48,788 nucleotides of DNA from Lysobacter arseniciresistens ZS79. Lineage in GTDB: Bacteria > Pseudomonadota > Gammaproteobacteria > Xanthomonadales > Xanthomonadaceae. How positions within the stretch are numbered: position 1 is the stretch's first letter; each line of letters opens with the position of its first letter. The translations under genes and the position numbers were made by a program. The stretch is taken from assembly GCF_000768335.1 (NCBI RefSeq), contig NZ_AVPT01000019.1, forward strand, positions 1-48,788, read 5' to 3'. This document shows, piece after piece, positions 17,150 to 26,501 of the stretch. Below the pieces are notes generated by a model, which was not told the DNA's origin, ran no database searches, and worked only from the letters and a program-made list of their open reading frames with translations.

Positions 17150-18877
17150 ATGGGGACGCCCCTGCAACGGTGGAAGCTGTGCCTGTGCGGCTGCCTGGCG
17201 TTCGCCCTGCTGGCCGCGATGCCGTGGCCGACGCAAGCCAGCAGCGATGCCGGGCCGCCCGCTTCGGGCCTGTCGCTGTCACGGCTCGACGCCGACCCGG
17301 TACCGCGTGATGTCGTCAGCGGCTCGCTGGACCACCGGTTCCAAGCCGGGCCGGGCGGCGTCATCCGCGAATCCGCGCCGGGTGTCAGCTGGTGGCGGCT
17401 GGTGTCCGCCACCGCGGTGCCGGCGACGGCGCAACCGCATATCGTGCTGGACCGTCCGGGCGCTGCGCGGGTGCAAGCCTGGTTGCCCGGCCAGCCGATG
17501 CCGGTCGCCGATGGCCCGGGTAACGGAGCGCCCGCCGGGTTCCCGCAACGTGCGCTGGCGGTACCGCTTCCTGACGGGCTGCAGGCGGGGCAGGCGGTCT
17601 ACCTGCGGGTCCGGGCGATGGCGCCGTTGGCGGTTCCGGTCGACATCGAACCGTTGGTGCAACTGCACCAGCGCGAGCTCGTGCACGTGGCATGGCGCGC
17701 GGCGGTGCTGTGCGGATTCGTGCTGCTGGCGTTGCTCGCACTCGGCTTCTGGGTGGGGATCGGCGAGCGCGGCTACGGCTACCTGCTGCTCGCGCTGCTG
17801 GCGCAGGCGGCGTTCTTCGCGACCAGCGGTGGCGAGATCCGGTTGGTGCCGGGGCTGGCCACCGTGCTCGGCGAGGACCCGCGCGGCGTGGTCCTCGCCA
17901 GCCTCGCGGCGACTTTGGCCACGCTCGGGTTCCTGACCCACTATCTGGAGCTGCGCGGGCGGCATCCGGCGCTTTTCCGGTTGGTGGCCGGCTGCGCGGC
18001 AGTGCTGCTGGTGCTGGCGATGGCGGCGTTGGTGGGCGCGTTGCGCTGGGTGGTGCCGATCGCGGAAATCGCGGGACTGGTCGCGGCCGGCGCGCTGCTG
18101 GTGGCCTGCGTCCGTGGCTGCATCGCCCGCGAGCGGCCGGCCGGTTTCGTGCTTCTGGCGTGGTTGCCGGCTCTCGCCGTGCTGGTGGCCGGCGGCGCCG
18201 CGGGGCTGGGGCTGTGGGTCGCGCCCGAGTGGCTGGAGCATGCGCGCTCCGCCGCGCTGGTGCTGGCGGGGGCGGTAATCATGATCGGCCTGACCGACGC
18301 GCTGCAGAAGGTCCGCCGTGACCGCGACCGGGTCAGCCGGCTGGCGACCTTCGACACCCTGACCGGGGCGCTGTCCCGGCCGGCGATGGAGGAGCGCCTC
18401 GCCGCCGCCGTCACCGATGCGCACCGCAGCGGCACGCCGTTGTCGGTGGTGTTCTTCGACGTCGACCGCTTCAAGCGCATCAACGACGACCACGGCCATC
18501 GCGTCGGCGACAGCTTCCTGCGCTTCATCGCGCTGCGCACGCGCAACCGGCTGCGTACCTACGACCTGATGGGGCGCTGGGGTGGCGACGAGATGATCGT
18601 GATGCTGCCCGACACCCGGCTCAACGAGGCCCTGGGCGTGGCCGAGAACCTGCGATCGGCGGTCAACTGCCGGCCGCTGTCGATCGACGACCGCCTGTTC
18701 GACGCGACCCTGAGCCTCGGCGTGGCCGAACTGGCGGCCGGCGAGACCGTCGAGCACCTGGTCGAGCGCGCGGACTCGGCGCTCTACAGCAGCAAGACCG
18801 CCGGCCGCGACCGCGTCACCGGGCACGACCCGCGGGTCACCGGCAGCCACCCGCGGTTCGTCGCTACCCCGGATTGA
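17150..18877 (+). CDS. Membrane diguanylate cyclase with 7TMR-DISM sensor region
   Basis: This protein makes c-di-GMP from two GTP. The 575 residues comprise a signal peptide (to about 30), an extracytoplasmic beta-domain (about 35-170, 7TMR-DISM extracellular type), seven hydrophobic segments (about 185-390) and a GGDEF domain (about 410-560). The active site reads RWGGDEMIVML, so the last residue of GGDEF is Met; a product-inhibition I-site RTYD lies five residues upstream. FFDVDRFKRINDDHGH carries the metal-binding Asp and GTP residues, so activity is expected. ATG 17150 places the signal peptide at the start. It converges with the M23 gene, 3 nt between stops. Confidence 0.88.
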   Translation: MGTPLQRWKLCLCGCLAFALLAAMPWPTQASSDAGPPASGLSLSRLDADPVPRDVVSGSLDHRFQAGPGGVIRESAPGVSWWRLVSATAVPATAQPHIVLDRPGAARVQAWLPGQPMPVADGPGNGAPAGFPQRALAVPLPDGLQAGQAVYLRVRAMAPLAVPVDIEPLVQLHQRELVHVAWRAAVLCGFVLLALLALGFWVGIGERGYGYLLLALLAQAAFFATSGGEIRLVPGLATVLGEDPRGVVLASLAATLATLGFLTHYLELRGRHPALFRLVAGCAAVLLVLAMAALVGALRWVVPIAEIAGLVAAGALLVACVRGCIARERPAGFVLLAWLPALAVLVAGGAAGLGLWVAPEWLEHARSAALVLAGAVIMIGLTDALQKVRRDRDRVSRLATFDTLTGALSRPAMEERLAAAVTDAHRSGTPLSVVFFDVDRFKRINDDHGHRVGDSFLRFIALRTRNRLRTYDLMGRWGGDEMIVMLPDTRLNEALGVAENLRSAVNCRPLSIDDRLFDATLSLGVAELAAGETVEHLVERADSALYSSKTAGRDRVTGHDPRVTGSHPRFVATPD

Positions 18878-18880
18878 ACG

Positions 18881-19756
18881 TCAGCGCCGCTCCAGCACCA
18901 GCAGCGGGTCGATCCGCACGTCGAACCAGTTCATGCCCCAGTGCAGGTGAGGGCCGGTCGCGCGCCCGGTGGCGCCGACCGCGCCGATGACCTGGCCCTG
19001 TTCGACCACGTCGCCGACCGCGACATCCATCCGCGACAGGTGCAGGAAGTTGGAACTCACGCCGTGGCCGTGGTCGAGCAGCACGGTGCCACCGGTCAGG
19101 TAGAGGTCGTCGGCAAAGGTGACGACGCCGGAGGCCGGCGCCCTGACCGGCGTGCCGTTGGACGCGGCGATGTCCATGCCCGAGTGGGCCGAGCCGGGCG
19201 TGCCGTTGTAGATGCGCTGGTTGCCGAAGCGGCCGCTGATCCGGCCTTCCACCGGCCAGGCGAAGTGCTGGGCGAAACCGGTGCGTGCCTCGTCGCGGGT
19301 GCGCGCTTCGCTGACCGCCGCCTGCTCGCGCGCGATCCGCGCGGCAATCGCCGGTGGCGGGTCGACCGTGCCGCGGGGCACGCCGTTGACGCGCTCGATC
19401 GGCCAGTCACGCGGGGTGACCGCGATGCTGACGGTCTCGCGGCTGCCGTCGGGGCGGACCACCTCGACCCCGACCGGCCCGTCCTCGGTCCGCGCGACGC
19501 CGAACGCGACCGTGCCGTAACCGGTGACACGCAGGTCGCGCCCACCGTGCGAAACGCGGCTGCCGGCGGGCACCTTGCCGATCACCAGCGCGCCCTGCTG
19601 CACCGACGGCGGGAACACGACCCGCCGGTCCGCCACCGGCGCGTCGGCCGCTGCATCGTCGGCGGCCACCTGCGGCGCCGCGGTTGCCGGCGCGGTCGAA
19701 ACCCCCGCGCAGGCGGCCAGAAATGCGACGCCGGCGGCGGACAGCCAGATCCTCAA
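18881..19756 (-). CDS. M23-family metalloendopeptidase lipoprotein
   Basis: The 291-residue protein begins with a lipoprotein signal (LSAAGVAFLAACAG, Cys about 17) and ends with an LytM/M23 domain (about 175-285). Both zinc motifs are intact: HSGMDIA and HLHWG, so it should cleave peptidoglycan cross-bridges or stems. The start is TTG at 19756, inside the dihydroorotase stop (TTGA), with GGAG 8 nt upstream; no ATG or GTG is available in frame without entering the upstream gene. Translational coupling to the dihydroorotase is therefore likely. Confidence 0.88.
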   Translation of the reverse strand: MRIWLSAAGVAFLAACAGVSTAPATAAPQVAADDAAADAPVADRRVVFPPSVQQGALVIGKVPAGSRVSHGGRDLRVTGYGTVAFGVARTEDGPVGVEVVRPDGSRETVSIAVTPRDWPIERVNGVPRGTVDPPPAIAARIAREQAAVSEARTRDEARTGFAQHFAWPVEGRISGRFGNQRIYNGTPGSAHSGMDIAASNGTPVRAPASGVVTFADDLYLTGGTVLLDHGHGVSSNFLHLSRMDVAVGDVVEQGQVIGAVGATGRATGPHLHWGMNWFDVRIDPLLVLERR

Positions 19757-21105
19757 CGGTCGAACTCCAGCCGCTGGCCGTTGGGGGCGCCGACCAGTTG
19801 CGTGCCGTCCCATGCCAGCACGCCGTTGACCCAGGTCGAGGCGATGCGGCTGTGGAAGGTGCGGCCCTCGAACGGCGACCAGCCGCACTTGGACAGCACG
19901 TCCTCGCGGCGCACGGTCAGCGGGGTGTCGTCGATCAGCACCAGGTCGGCGGCGTAGCCCTCGCGCAGGTAACCGCGGCCCTTCACGTCGAACAGCTGCG
20001 CCGGTGCGTGGGCGAACTTCTGCACCACCTGGGCGGTGCTCAGGTGGCCCTCGTGGACGAGTTCGAGCGCGGCGTTGAGCGCGTACTGCACCAGTGGCAG
20101 GCCGCTCGGGGCGCGCGTATAGGGGTTCTGCTTCTCTTCCAGCAGGTGCGGGGCATGGTCGGTGGCGAGCACGTCGATCACGTCGCCGGCCACCGCGCGT
20201 ACCAGCGCCTCGCGGTCGGAGGCGTCCTTGATCGCGGGGTTGCACTTGATCAGGTGACCCAGCGTGGCGTAGTCGCCGCGGTCGAAGCGCAGGAAGTGGA
20301 TGCAGGTCTCGGCGGTGATCTGCTTGCGGCTGCCGTCGGCGCGCACCAGCGGGCCGGCCTCGAACAGCGCCAGCTCGTTGGCGGTGGAGATGTGCAGCAC
20401 GTGCAGGCGGGTGCCGTGTTTGCGGGCGAGCGAGATCGCCAGCTCGGTCGACTTCTGGCAGGCCTCGCGCGAGCGGATGTCCGGGTGGCACTCGGCCGGG
20501 ATGTCATCGCCGTACTGCGCCTTGTAGCGGGCCATGTTGGCCTCGATCATCGGCGTGTCTTCGCAGTGGGTGATGATCGGCGTCGGCACGTCGCGGAACA
20601 CCGCGTCGAGCACCTCCGGGTCGTCGACCAGCATGTTGCCGGTGGAGGCGCCCATGAACACCTTGACCCCCGGCGCGCTCTTGGGGTCGAGCCGCTGGAT
20701 GTGCTCCAGGTTGGACGTGCTGGTGCCCATGTAGAAGCCGTAGTTGCCGCGCACCCGGCCGGCGGCGCGGCGGTACTTGTCCTCCAGCGCCTCGGCGTCG
20801 AGCGTCGGCGGGCTGGTGTTGGGCATGTCCATGAAGCTGGTCAGGCCGCCGGCCACCGCGGCGCCCGATTCGATGGCCATGTCGGCCTTGTGCTCCATCC
20901 CCGGTTCGCGGAAGTGGACCTGGTCGTCGATCATCCCCGGCAGCAGGCGCCGGCCGGCGGCGTCGACCACGGTCTCGTTGGCGCGCGCCGCCAGGCCACT
21001 GCCGATCGCGGTGATGCGGCCGTCCTCGAAGCGCAGGTCGCCGTCGAACTCGCGACCTTCGTTGACCAGGCGGGCGTTGACGATAAGAGTCGCGTTGGCG
21101 GTCAT
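19753..21105 (-). CDS. pyrC: Dihydroorotase, multidomain-type (class I)
   Basis: It closes carbamoyl-aspartate to dihydroorotate in pyrimidine synthesis. The 450-residue amidohydrolase shows the metal ligands in MIDDQVHFREPG (HxH equivalent, here with VHFRE as in class I), later His in ITHCED and LHVLHIST, and the catalytic DVLATDHAPH. KVFMGAST holds the lysine position. Allantoinase or hydantoinase relatives are the alternative, but TSFMDMPNTSPP and the length favour dihydroorotase. ATG 21105; the downstream M23 gene overlaps by 4 nt. Confidence 0.88.
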   Translation of the reverse strand: MTANATLIVNARLVNEGREFDGDLRFEDGRITAIGSGLAARANETVVDAAGRRLLPGMIDDQVHFREPGMEHKADMAIESGAAVAGGLTSFMDMPNTSPPTLDAEALEDKYRRAAGRVRGNYGFYMGTSTSNLEHIQRLDPKSAPGVKVFMGASTGNMLVDDPEVLDAVFRDVPTPIITHCEDTPMIEANMARYKAQYGDDIPAECHPDIRSREACQKSTELAISLARKHGTRLHVLHISTANELALFEAGPLVRADGSRKQITAETCIHFLRFDRGDYATLGHLIKCNPAIKDASDREALVRAVAGDVIDVLATDHAPHLLEEKQNPYTRAPSGLPLVQYALNAALELVHEGHLSTAQVVQKFAHAPAQLFDVKGRGYLREGYAADLVLIDDTPLTVRREDVLSKCGWSPFEGRTFHSRIASTWVNGVLAWDGTQLVGAPNGQRLEFDR

Positions 21106-21133
21106 CCGGGGTCCTTGGTTGGTGGGTGGGGTG

Positions 21134-21355
21134 TCAGCGTGGTGGCGGGACGGGGTCGTGCCCGCCCGGGTGCAGCGGATGGCATCGCAGGATGCGGCGC
21201 AGCGCCAGCCAGCCGCCCTTGACGGCGCCGAACCGGGCGACGGCCTGCATCGCGTACTCCGAACAGGTAGGGTGGAACCGGCAGCGCGGCCCGAGCAACG
21301 GGCTGATCCAGCGTTTGTAGCCGCGCAGCAGGGCGATGAGCAGGCGGTCGATCAT
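21134..21355 (-). CDS. yidD: Membrane protein insertion efficiency factor YidD
   Basis: YidD assists YidC in inserting membrane proteins. The 73 residues carry the family signature: [34 protein letters not shown] with the two conserved cysteines, then [27 protein letters not shown] 21355 matches the family N-terminus. It is usually next to rpmH/rnpA/yidC; here it stands apart, upstream of pyrC on the same strand with 28 nt between. Confidence 0.95.
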   Translation of the reverse strand: MIDRLLIALLRGYKRWISPLLGPRCRFHPTCSEYAMQAVARFGAVKGGWLALRRILRCHPLHPGGHDPVPPPR

Positions 21356-21473
21356 GGGTCCGTGGCGGGTTTTGCCGCCATGATGGCGCAACGGAAGTCG
21401 CGGCCCGGTGCACGTCCGTCCGCCACGCCGGATGAAAGTGTTGGCAGGGGCTTGCGGCGCTGTCGGTGCAAGG

Positions 21474-21502
21474 TTGCCGAGGGTGTCGGGGCAGGGTATA
21501 AC
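21474..21502 (+). promoter_or_regulatory. Sigma70 promoter of the DksA-type gene
   Basis: TTGCCG (21474-21479) and TATAAC (21497-21502) are separated by exactly 17 nt. The start of transcription would be near 21509, leaving a leader of about 38 nt with AAGGA at 21532-21536 before the GTG. Confidence 0.7.
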
Positions 21503-21546
21503 AGCGCGCTTTCCCGCCACAAGGGAAGATAAAGGACAAGCTGATC

Positions 21547-22587
21547 GTGGCACTGAAAAAACCCGCGAAGAAGGCCGTCAAATCAACCGGCAAGAGCGCC
21601 GCCAAGAAGGCCGCTCCGGCCGCCCGGACGGCTGCGAAGAAGCCCACCGCCAAGGCGGCCGCGAAGAAGGCGCCTGTCGCCAAGAAGCCGGCCGCGGTGA
21701 AGAAGGCTACCGCCGTGAAGAAGCCCGTTGCCAAGGCAGCCGGCAAGAAGGTTGTCGCGGGCAAGGCCGTGGCGCCGAAGAAGGCAGCCGCCAAGCCAGT
21801 GGCGAAGAAGGCCCCGGCCAAGAGCGCTGCCAAGGCGAAGACGCCGGCGAAGGCGCCCGTCGCCAAGAAGCCGGTGGCCAAGAAAGCCGCTGTGGCTGTC
21901 CGCAAGCCGGTGGAGAAAACCCCGGTGAAGAAGGTGGCCAAGGCACCCGCAACGCCGGCGAAGAAGCAGGCCGTCGCGGCCGCGCCGGCTCCCGTGAAGA
22001 AGTCCCCCACCAAGGCGGCCAAGGCCCCGGCTTCGTCGAAGCCGAGTCCGTCGCCTGCTCCGGCTCCGGCGAGGCGTCCGGTCGGCAAGGTTGCCGTCGC
22101 GGTCGTGGCCAAGCCGCAGCCGCCCGCACCCCGAGGTAAAGTGAAAGTCGTGCCTTACAAGACAGAAAAAGATGGTCGTCCGATCGTCCCGAACGGCTAC
22201 AAGCCGAGCGCGGACGAGGAGTACATGAGCCCGCTGCAACTCGAATACTTCCGCCAGCGCCTGCTGGGCTGGCGCGCGGACCTGGTCGAGGAGTCCAAGC
22301 AGACGATCGAGAACCTGAAGGAAGAGGTCCGCGACGTCGGCGACGAAGCCGAGCGCGCCACCCGCGAGACCGAGAACTCGCTGGAGCTGCGCACCCGCGA
22401 CCGTTACCGCAAGCTGATCAGCAAGATCGACAGCACGCTGAAGCGGGTCGACTCGGGTGACTACGGTTTCTGCGTCGACACCGGCGAGGAGATCGGCCTG
22501 GACCGCCTTGAGGCGCGGCTTACCGCCGAGCGCACGATCGACGCGCAGGAGCGCTGGGAGCACCTGCAGAAGCAGATGGGCGACTGA
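21547..22587 (+). CDS. DksA-type RNA polymerase regulator with a long histone H1-like N-terminus
   Basis: DksA binds the secondary channel of RNA polymerase and, with ppGpp, tunes rRNA and amino-acid promoters. The 346-residue product has two parts: residues 1-198 are almost only Lys, Ala, Pro and Val ([16 protein letters not shown]-like repeats, similar to histone H1 or AlgP), and 199-346 are a DksA domain with the coiled-coil ([20 protein letters not shown] ... DEAERATRE) and globular tail. The four zinc cysteines are reduced to one: [10 protein letters not shown] and RTIDAQERW give a Cys-Thr-Thr-Ala pattern. GTG start. An internal GTG at 22141 could give a 148-residue, normal-length DksA. 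Confidence 0.9.
   Translation: MALKKPAKKAVKSTGKSAAKKAAPAARTAAKKPTAKAAAKKAPVAKKPAAVKKATAVKKPVAKAAGKKVVAGKAVAPKKAAAKPVAKKAPAKSAAKAKTPAKAPVAKKPVAKKAAVAVRKPVEKTPVKKVAKAPATPAKKQAVAAAPAPVKKSPTKAAKAPASSKPSPSPAPAPARRPVGKVAVAVVAKPQPPAPRGKVKVVPYKTEKDGRPIVPNGYKPSADEEYMSPLQLEYFRQRLLGWRADLVEESKQTIENLKEEVRDVGDEAERATRETENSLELRTRDRYRKLISKIDSTLKRVDSGDYGFCVDTGEEIGLDRLEARLTAERTIDAQERWEHLQKQMGD
22133..22143 (+). promoter_or_regulatory. Possible internal ribosome site and GTG start within the DksA fusion
   Basis: GAGG at 22133-22136 lies 4 nt before an in-frame GTG (22141), exactly where the DksA domain begins. Initiation here would yield a protein of 148 residues, close to E. coli DksA (151), without the basic tail. 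Confidence 0.4.
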
Positions 22588-22613
22588 TCTCCCACGTTGC
22601 GCGTCACTCCGGA

Positions 22614-22637
22614 AGCCCCGCCAAGCGCGGGGCTTTC
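22614..22637 (+). terminator. Terminator after the DksA gene
   Basis: A perfect 8-bp stem (22614-22621 with 22627-22634), loop CAAGC, is followed by only a short T run (TTTC); on the minus strand it also ends the MFS gene region. Confidence 0.65.
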
Positions 22638-22642
22638 GCGTT

Positions 22643-23881
22643 TCAGAGTTCGCGCAGGTCCAACCGTCGCAGCTTTGGCGCCAGCTTCGCCGTCCAGCCG
22701 ACCGTCACCAGCGTCATCACCCCGCCGAACAGCACCGACGGCACCAGCCCGAGCAGCCGCGCGGCCAGGCCGGATTCGAATGCACCCAGTTCGTTCGAGG
22801 CGCCGATGAAGATACCGTTGATCGAGGCGACCCGTCCGCGCATCTCGTCGGGCGTCGCCAGTTGCACGATGGTCGAGCGGATCACCATCGACACGCTGTC
22901 GAACGCGCCCGACAGCGCCAGCATCAGCATCGACACCCAGAACAGCTGCGACAGCGCGAAGCCGATGATGCACAGGCCGAACGCCGCCACCGAGCCGAGC
23001 AGAAGGTGGCCGGCGTGCCGCTGCGGCGGGCGGCCCGCCAGCCACAGCCCCATGCCGACGGCGCCCAGTGCCGGCGCGGCACGCAGCAGGCCGAGCGCCT
23101 CGGGTCCGGCCTGGAAGATGTCTTCCACGAATGCGGGCAGCAATGCCACCGCGCCGCCGAACAGCACCGAGAACATGTCCAGCGCGAGCGCGCCGAACAC
23201 GATCTGGTTGTGCCGGACGAAGCGCAGGCCGGCGCCGATGCTCGCGAACACCGGCTCGCGGGTCGACGGCAACGGCGGCTCGGTGACCCTGACCCGCAGC
23301 ACCGCCACCGCCGCGATCGCGGCGAACGCCGTCGCCACCAGGTAGGTGCCGGCGACGCCCACCAGCGCGATCAACAGGCCGCCCAGCGCCGGGCCCAGCA
23401 CCAGCCCCGTCTGCATCACCACGCTGCCGACGCCGGCCCCGCGCGCGTACTGTTCGCGTCGCAACACCCGCGCAAACAGCGACATGTACACCGGCGTGAA
23501 GAACGCGCGTACCACGCCGTTGAGCGCGACCGCGGCGTAGATCATCAGGTTGTCGCCGCCGCCGAAACCCGCCGGCAAGGTGCCGTGGGCGATGCCCGCG
23601 AGCAGCAGGGTGGTGGTCGCGAGCCCCAGCGAGGCCACCATCCCGACCTTGCGCCGCGGCAGGTGGTCGACCGCGTAACCGGCGAACAGCGCGAAGGCGA
23701 CGTAGGGAATGACCTCGGAGAGCCCGATCAGGCCGAGCGAGAGCGCATCGCCGGTGCGCTGGTAGACCTGCCAGCCGACGGTGACCGTGAGGATCTGGTT
23801 GGCCAGCAGCGCCAGCAGCCGGTAGCCGAGCAGTCCCAGGAAGCCGGGGCTGCGCAGCGGCGACGTCGCGGGGGGCTCCAC
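22643..23881 (-). CDS. MFS transporter, EntS/MFS_3 type
   Basis: The 412-residue membrane protein has about 12 hydrophobic segments. The loop between segments 2 and 3 reads YAVDHLPRRKVGM, the MFS motif A position, and the C-terminal half carries TPDEMRGRVASI, typical of the MFS_3/EntS group of exporters. The substrate cannot be told. The start is GTG 23881, 3 nt after the sufE stop, so the two are cotranscribed, but a functional link is not obvious. Confidence 0.85.
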   Translation of the reverse strand: MEPPATSPLRSPGFLGLLGYRLLALLANQILTVTVGWQVYQRTGDALSLGLIGLSEVIPYVAFALFAGYAVDHLPRRKVGMVASLGLATTTLLLAGIAHGTLPAGFGGGDNLMIYAAVALNGVVRAFFTPVYMSLFARVLRREQYARGAGVGSVVMQTGLVLGPALGGLLIALVGVAGTYLVATAFAAIAAVAVLRVRVTEPPLPSTREPVFASIGAGLRFVRHNQIVFGALALDMFSVLFGGAVALLPAFVEDIFQAGPEALGLLRAAPALGAVGMGLWLAGRPPQRHAGHLLLGSVAAFGLCIIGFALSQLFWVSMLMLALSGAFDSVSMVIRSTIVQLATPDEMRGRVASINGIFIGASNELGAFESGLAARLLGLVPSVLFGGVMTLVTVGWTAKLAPKLRRLDLREL

Positions 23882-23884
23882 CGG

Positions 23885-24340
23885 CTAGCCGGCGGAACCG
23901 TCGAGCGCGGCCTGCGCGCGGTCGCGGATGAAGGCCAGCAGCGCGGCAAGCCCGTTGCTGCGCGTCGGTGACAGGTGCTTGGCGAGGCCGATGTCGGCGA
24001 TGTAGTCGGCGTCGGTCGCGATGATCTCCGCGGCGCTGCGGCCCGAATACACGCGCAGGGCGAGGTAGACCAGGCCCGACACGATCGCCGAGTCGCTGAC
24101 GGCGTGGAAGTCGAGCCGGCCGGCGTCACCCTGCGGGACGATCCAGACCATCGACTGGCAGCCATGCAGCCGGTGCTCCTCGGTCTTCCACGCGTCGGGA
24201 AAGTCCGGCAGCTTGCGGCCGAGGTCGATCAGGTACTGGTAGCGCTCCGACCAGTCGCCGAAGAACGCGAACTCGTCGCGGATCGCGGTCTGGGCTTCGG
24301 CGGCGGTGGCTTCGATGGGGAAGGGCGAGGGCGTGGTCAC
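23885..24340 (-). CDS. sufE: SufE-family sulfur acceptor
   Basis: SufE takes persulfide sulfur from the cysteine desulfurase SufS and passes it to SufB for iron-sulfur cluster assembly. The 151-residue protein has the core DWSERYQYLIDLGRKLP, the acceptor cysteine in RLHGCQSMVW, and the C-terminal IGLAKHLSPTRSNGLAALL. GTG start at 24340. It lies 42 nt after cysS; no other suf gene is in the window. Confidence 0.93.
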   Translation of the reverse strand: MTTPSPFPIEATAAEAQTAIRDEFAFFGDWSERYQYLIDLGRKLPDFPDAWKTEEHRLHGCQSMVWIVPQGDAGRLDFHAVSDSAIVSGLVYLALRVYSGRSAAEIIATDADYIADIGLAKHLSPTRSNGLAALLAFIRDRAQAALDGSAG

Positions 24341-24382
24341 TGCGTGTTCCGGTTGCGTCGGGTTGAGGCGTGGGATGGCCGG

Positions 24383-25804
24383 TCAGGCGCGGCGCCAGCG
24401 GACGCCGGCGGCGGTGTCCTCCAGCAGGATGCCTTCGTCGGCCAGCTGTTGGCGGATCGCGTCGGCGCGGGCGAAGTCGCGCGCCTGCTTGGCCGCGGCA
24501 CGCTCGTCGACCAGCGCCTGGATGCGGACATCGTCGTCGCCGCCGGCGCCGCGGTTGAACCAGGCGTCCGGCGATTGCTGCAGCAGGCCGAGCGCACGGC
24601 CTGCGGCGCGCAACGTGGCGGCGGCGTCGGCGAGCCCGCTCAGTGCGGTCTCGTCACCACCGTGCACGGTGTCATTGCGCAGGGCACGCGTGCGGCCGGC
24701 AATCGCGGCCAGTTCGGCCAGCGCGACCGGGGTGTTGAGGTCGTCGTCCAGTGCGTCCTCGATCGCCTGCGGGATCGCGTGCGAGGTCACGGCTTCCACA
24801 CCCGCCGGAGCGACCACCGCATCGATGTCGCGCAGCGTGCCGTACAGCCGGTCCAGCGTGCGTACGCTCTGCTCGATCAGCGCGTCCGACCAGTCCAGCG
24901 GCTGGCGGTAGTGGGCGCTCATCAACGCGTAGCGCAGCGCCTCGGGCGGGTGCGCTCGGACCAGGTCGTGGACCTTCTCGATGTTGCCCAGCGACTTGCT
25001 CATCTTGGCGCCGCCGAAGTTGAGCATGCCGTTGTGCAGCCACCAGCGGGCGAACACCCTGCCGCCGTGCGCGCACTCGCTCTGGGCGATCTCGTTCTCG
25101 TGGTGCGGGAACTGCAGGTCGACACCGCCGGCGTGGATGTCGATGGTCTCGCCCAGGTGCGCCGCCGCCATCGCCGAGCACTCGATGTGCCAGCCGGGCC
25201 GGCCGCGGCCCCACGGCGAGTCCCAGCCCGGCAGGTCGCCGGCGGACGGCTTCCACAACACGAAGTCGCCGGCGTCGCGTTTGTACGGCGCAACCTCGAC
25301 CCGCGCCCCGGCCAGCATCTCCTCGGTATCGCGCCGCGACAGCTTGCCGTAGCCGTCGAAGCTGGACACCGAGAACAGCACGTGGCCGTCGGCGGCGTAG
25401 GCGTGGCCGGCGTCGATCAGGCGCTGGATCATCGCGATGATCTCGGCGATGTGGCCGGTCGCCTCGGGCTCGATGTCCGGTGGGGTGACGCCCAGCGCGG
25501 CCATGTCCTCGCGGTACGCGGCGGCGAAGCGGTCGGTAATGGTCGAGATCGGCACGCCCTGTTCGGCCGCGGCGGCGTTGATCTTGTCGTCCACGTCGGT
25601 GATGTTGCGGGCGTAGGCGAGGCCGCCGAAGCGGCGCCGCAGCAGGTCGGCCAGCACGCCAAATACCACCGGCCCGCGGGCGTTGCCGATGTGGACGAAG
25701 TTGTAGACCGTCGGCCCGCAGACGTACATGGTCGGGCGGGACGGGTCGGCAGGCACGAACGGCTCGGCCCGGCGGGTCAGGCTGTTGTAGAGATGCAGGC
25801 TCAT
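24383..25804 (-). CDS. cysS: Cysteinyl-tRNA synthetase
   Basis: CysS charges tRNA-Cys. The 473 residues have the class I signatures HIGNARGPV (HIGH) near 37 and KMSKSLGN near 268, the zinc ligands in [12 protein letters not shown], the later Cys and [14 protein letters not shown], and the C-terminal helical anticodon-binding part. Length agrees with E. coli (461). ATG 25804. Confidence 0.97.
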   Translation of the reverse strand: MSLHLYNSLTRRAEPFVPADPSRPTMYVCGPTVYNFVHIGNARGPVVFGVLADLLRRRFGGLAYARNITDVDDKINAAAAEQGVPISTITDRFAAAYREDMAALGVTPPDIEPEATGHIAEIIAMIQRLIDAGHAYAADGHVLFSVSSFDGYGKLSRRDTEEMLAGARVEVAPYKRDAGDFVLWKPSAGDLPGWDSPWGRGRPGWHIECSAMAAAHLGETIDIHAGGVDLQFPHHENEIAQSECAHGGRVFARWWLHNGMLNFGGAKMSKSLGNIEKVHDLVRAHPPEALRYALMSAHYRQPLDWSDALIEQSVRTLDRLYGTLRDIDAVVAPAGVEAVTSHAIPQAIEDALDDDLNTPVALAELAAIAGRTRALRNDTVHGGDETALSGLADAAATLRAAGRALGLLQQSPDAWFNRGAGGDDDVRIQALVDERAAAKQARDFARADAIRQQLADEGILLEDTAAGVRWRRA

Positions 25805-25981
25805 GGGAGTGCGGCGAGGGTTTGCGACATTCTACCGGCGTCGGTGCGCCGGCCGTCCTCGAACCGGCCGGGGCGCGCTGCCGGCGCGTGACAGCAGGGA
25901 TTCAGGCGCCCGGGGCGGTGGGCGAATACACTTCATGAACCGGGCGCGCCGCCGCTCGACCCTGCCGAGACCCCACGCCCG

Positions 25982-26431
25982 ATGATGCGCCTCGCCGTGC
26001 CCGCGCCGCTCCTGCTCGCCCTCGTGGTGGCGACGCCGGCGTGGTCCCAGGAGACGACCGTCATCCAGGCGGAGAACGTGCGGTTCGCCTACGCGCAGGT
26101 GCTGCGGGTGACACCGGTGTACCAGACGCTCACGACCACCGGCATCGAGCAGCAGTGCGACCAGACGCCGGCGCCGGACGCCGACCAGTCGCGGCTGTCG
26201 CGCGTGGTCGGCGCGGTCAAGGACGCGCTGAGCCGGCAGACCGACGAAGAACCCGACCCCAACTGCCGCGCGGTGCCGGTGGAGCGCGAGTTCCGCCGCC
26301 CGATCGCCTACGACGTCGACTACGTCTACAAGGGCGCCAAGTACCGCTCGCGCCTGCCGGACGACCCCGGCAACCGGTTGCGCATCCGCATCGGCGTGAC
26401 GCCGGTGGTCTCGGGTTCGCGCAGCCTGTGA
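25982..26431 (+). CDS. Small exported protein of unknown function
   Basis: The 149-residue product has a Sec signal peptide (MRLAVPAPLLLALVVATPAWSQE, cleavage about 22-23). The mature part has two cysteines (QQCDQ, NCRAV) that may form a disulfide, and ends with YDVDYVYKGAKYRSRLPDDPGNRLRIRIGVTPV, a block I recall from small Xanthomonadaceae envelope proteins, some annotated 17-kDa surface antigen. The glycine-zipper of that family is absent. ATG 25982 and 25985 are adjacent; either may be used. Confidence 0.75.
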   Translation: MMRLAVPAPLLLALVVATPAWSQETTVIQAENVRFAYAQVLRVTPVYQTLTTTGIEQQCDQTPAPDADQSRLSRVVGAVKDALSRQTDEEPDPNCRAVPVEREFRRPIAYDVDYVYKGAKYRSRLPDDPGNRLRIRIGVTPVVSGSRSL

Positions 26432-26501
26432 CCGCCGCCACCCGCAATCGGCCCGACCGGCAAAGCCGCGCCGGTTGCCGTTGGCCCGCCGGCGTGCGAG
26501 C

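Noticed and set aside
14516-17282. Two long antisense frames over mupP, the synthase-like gene and folE2
   Set aside because: They overlap well-supported genes on the + strand and lack recognisable motifs.
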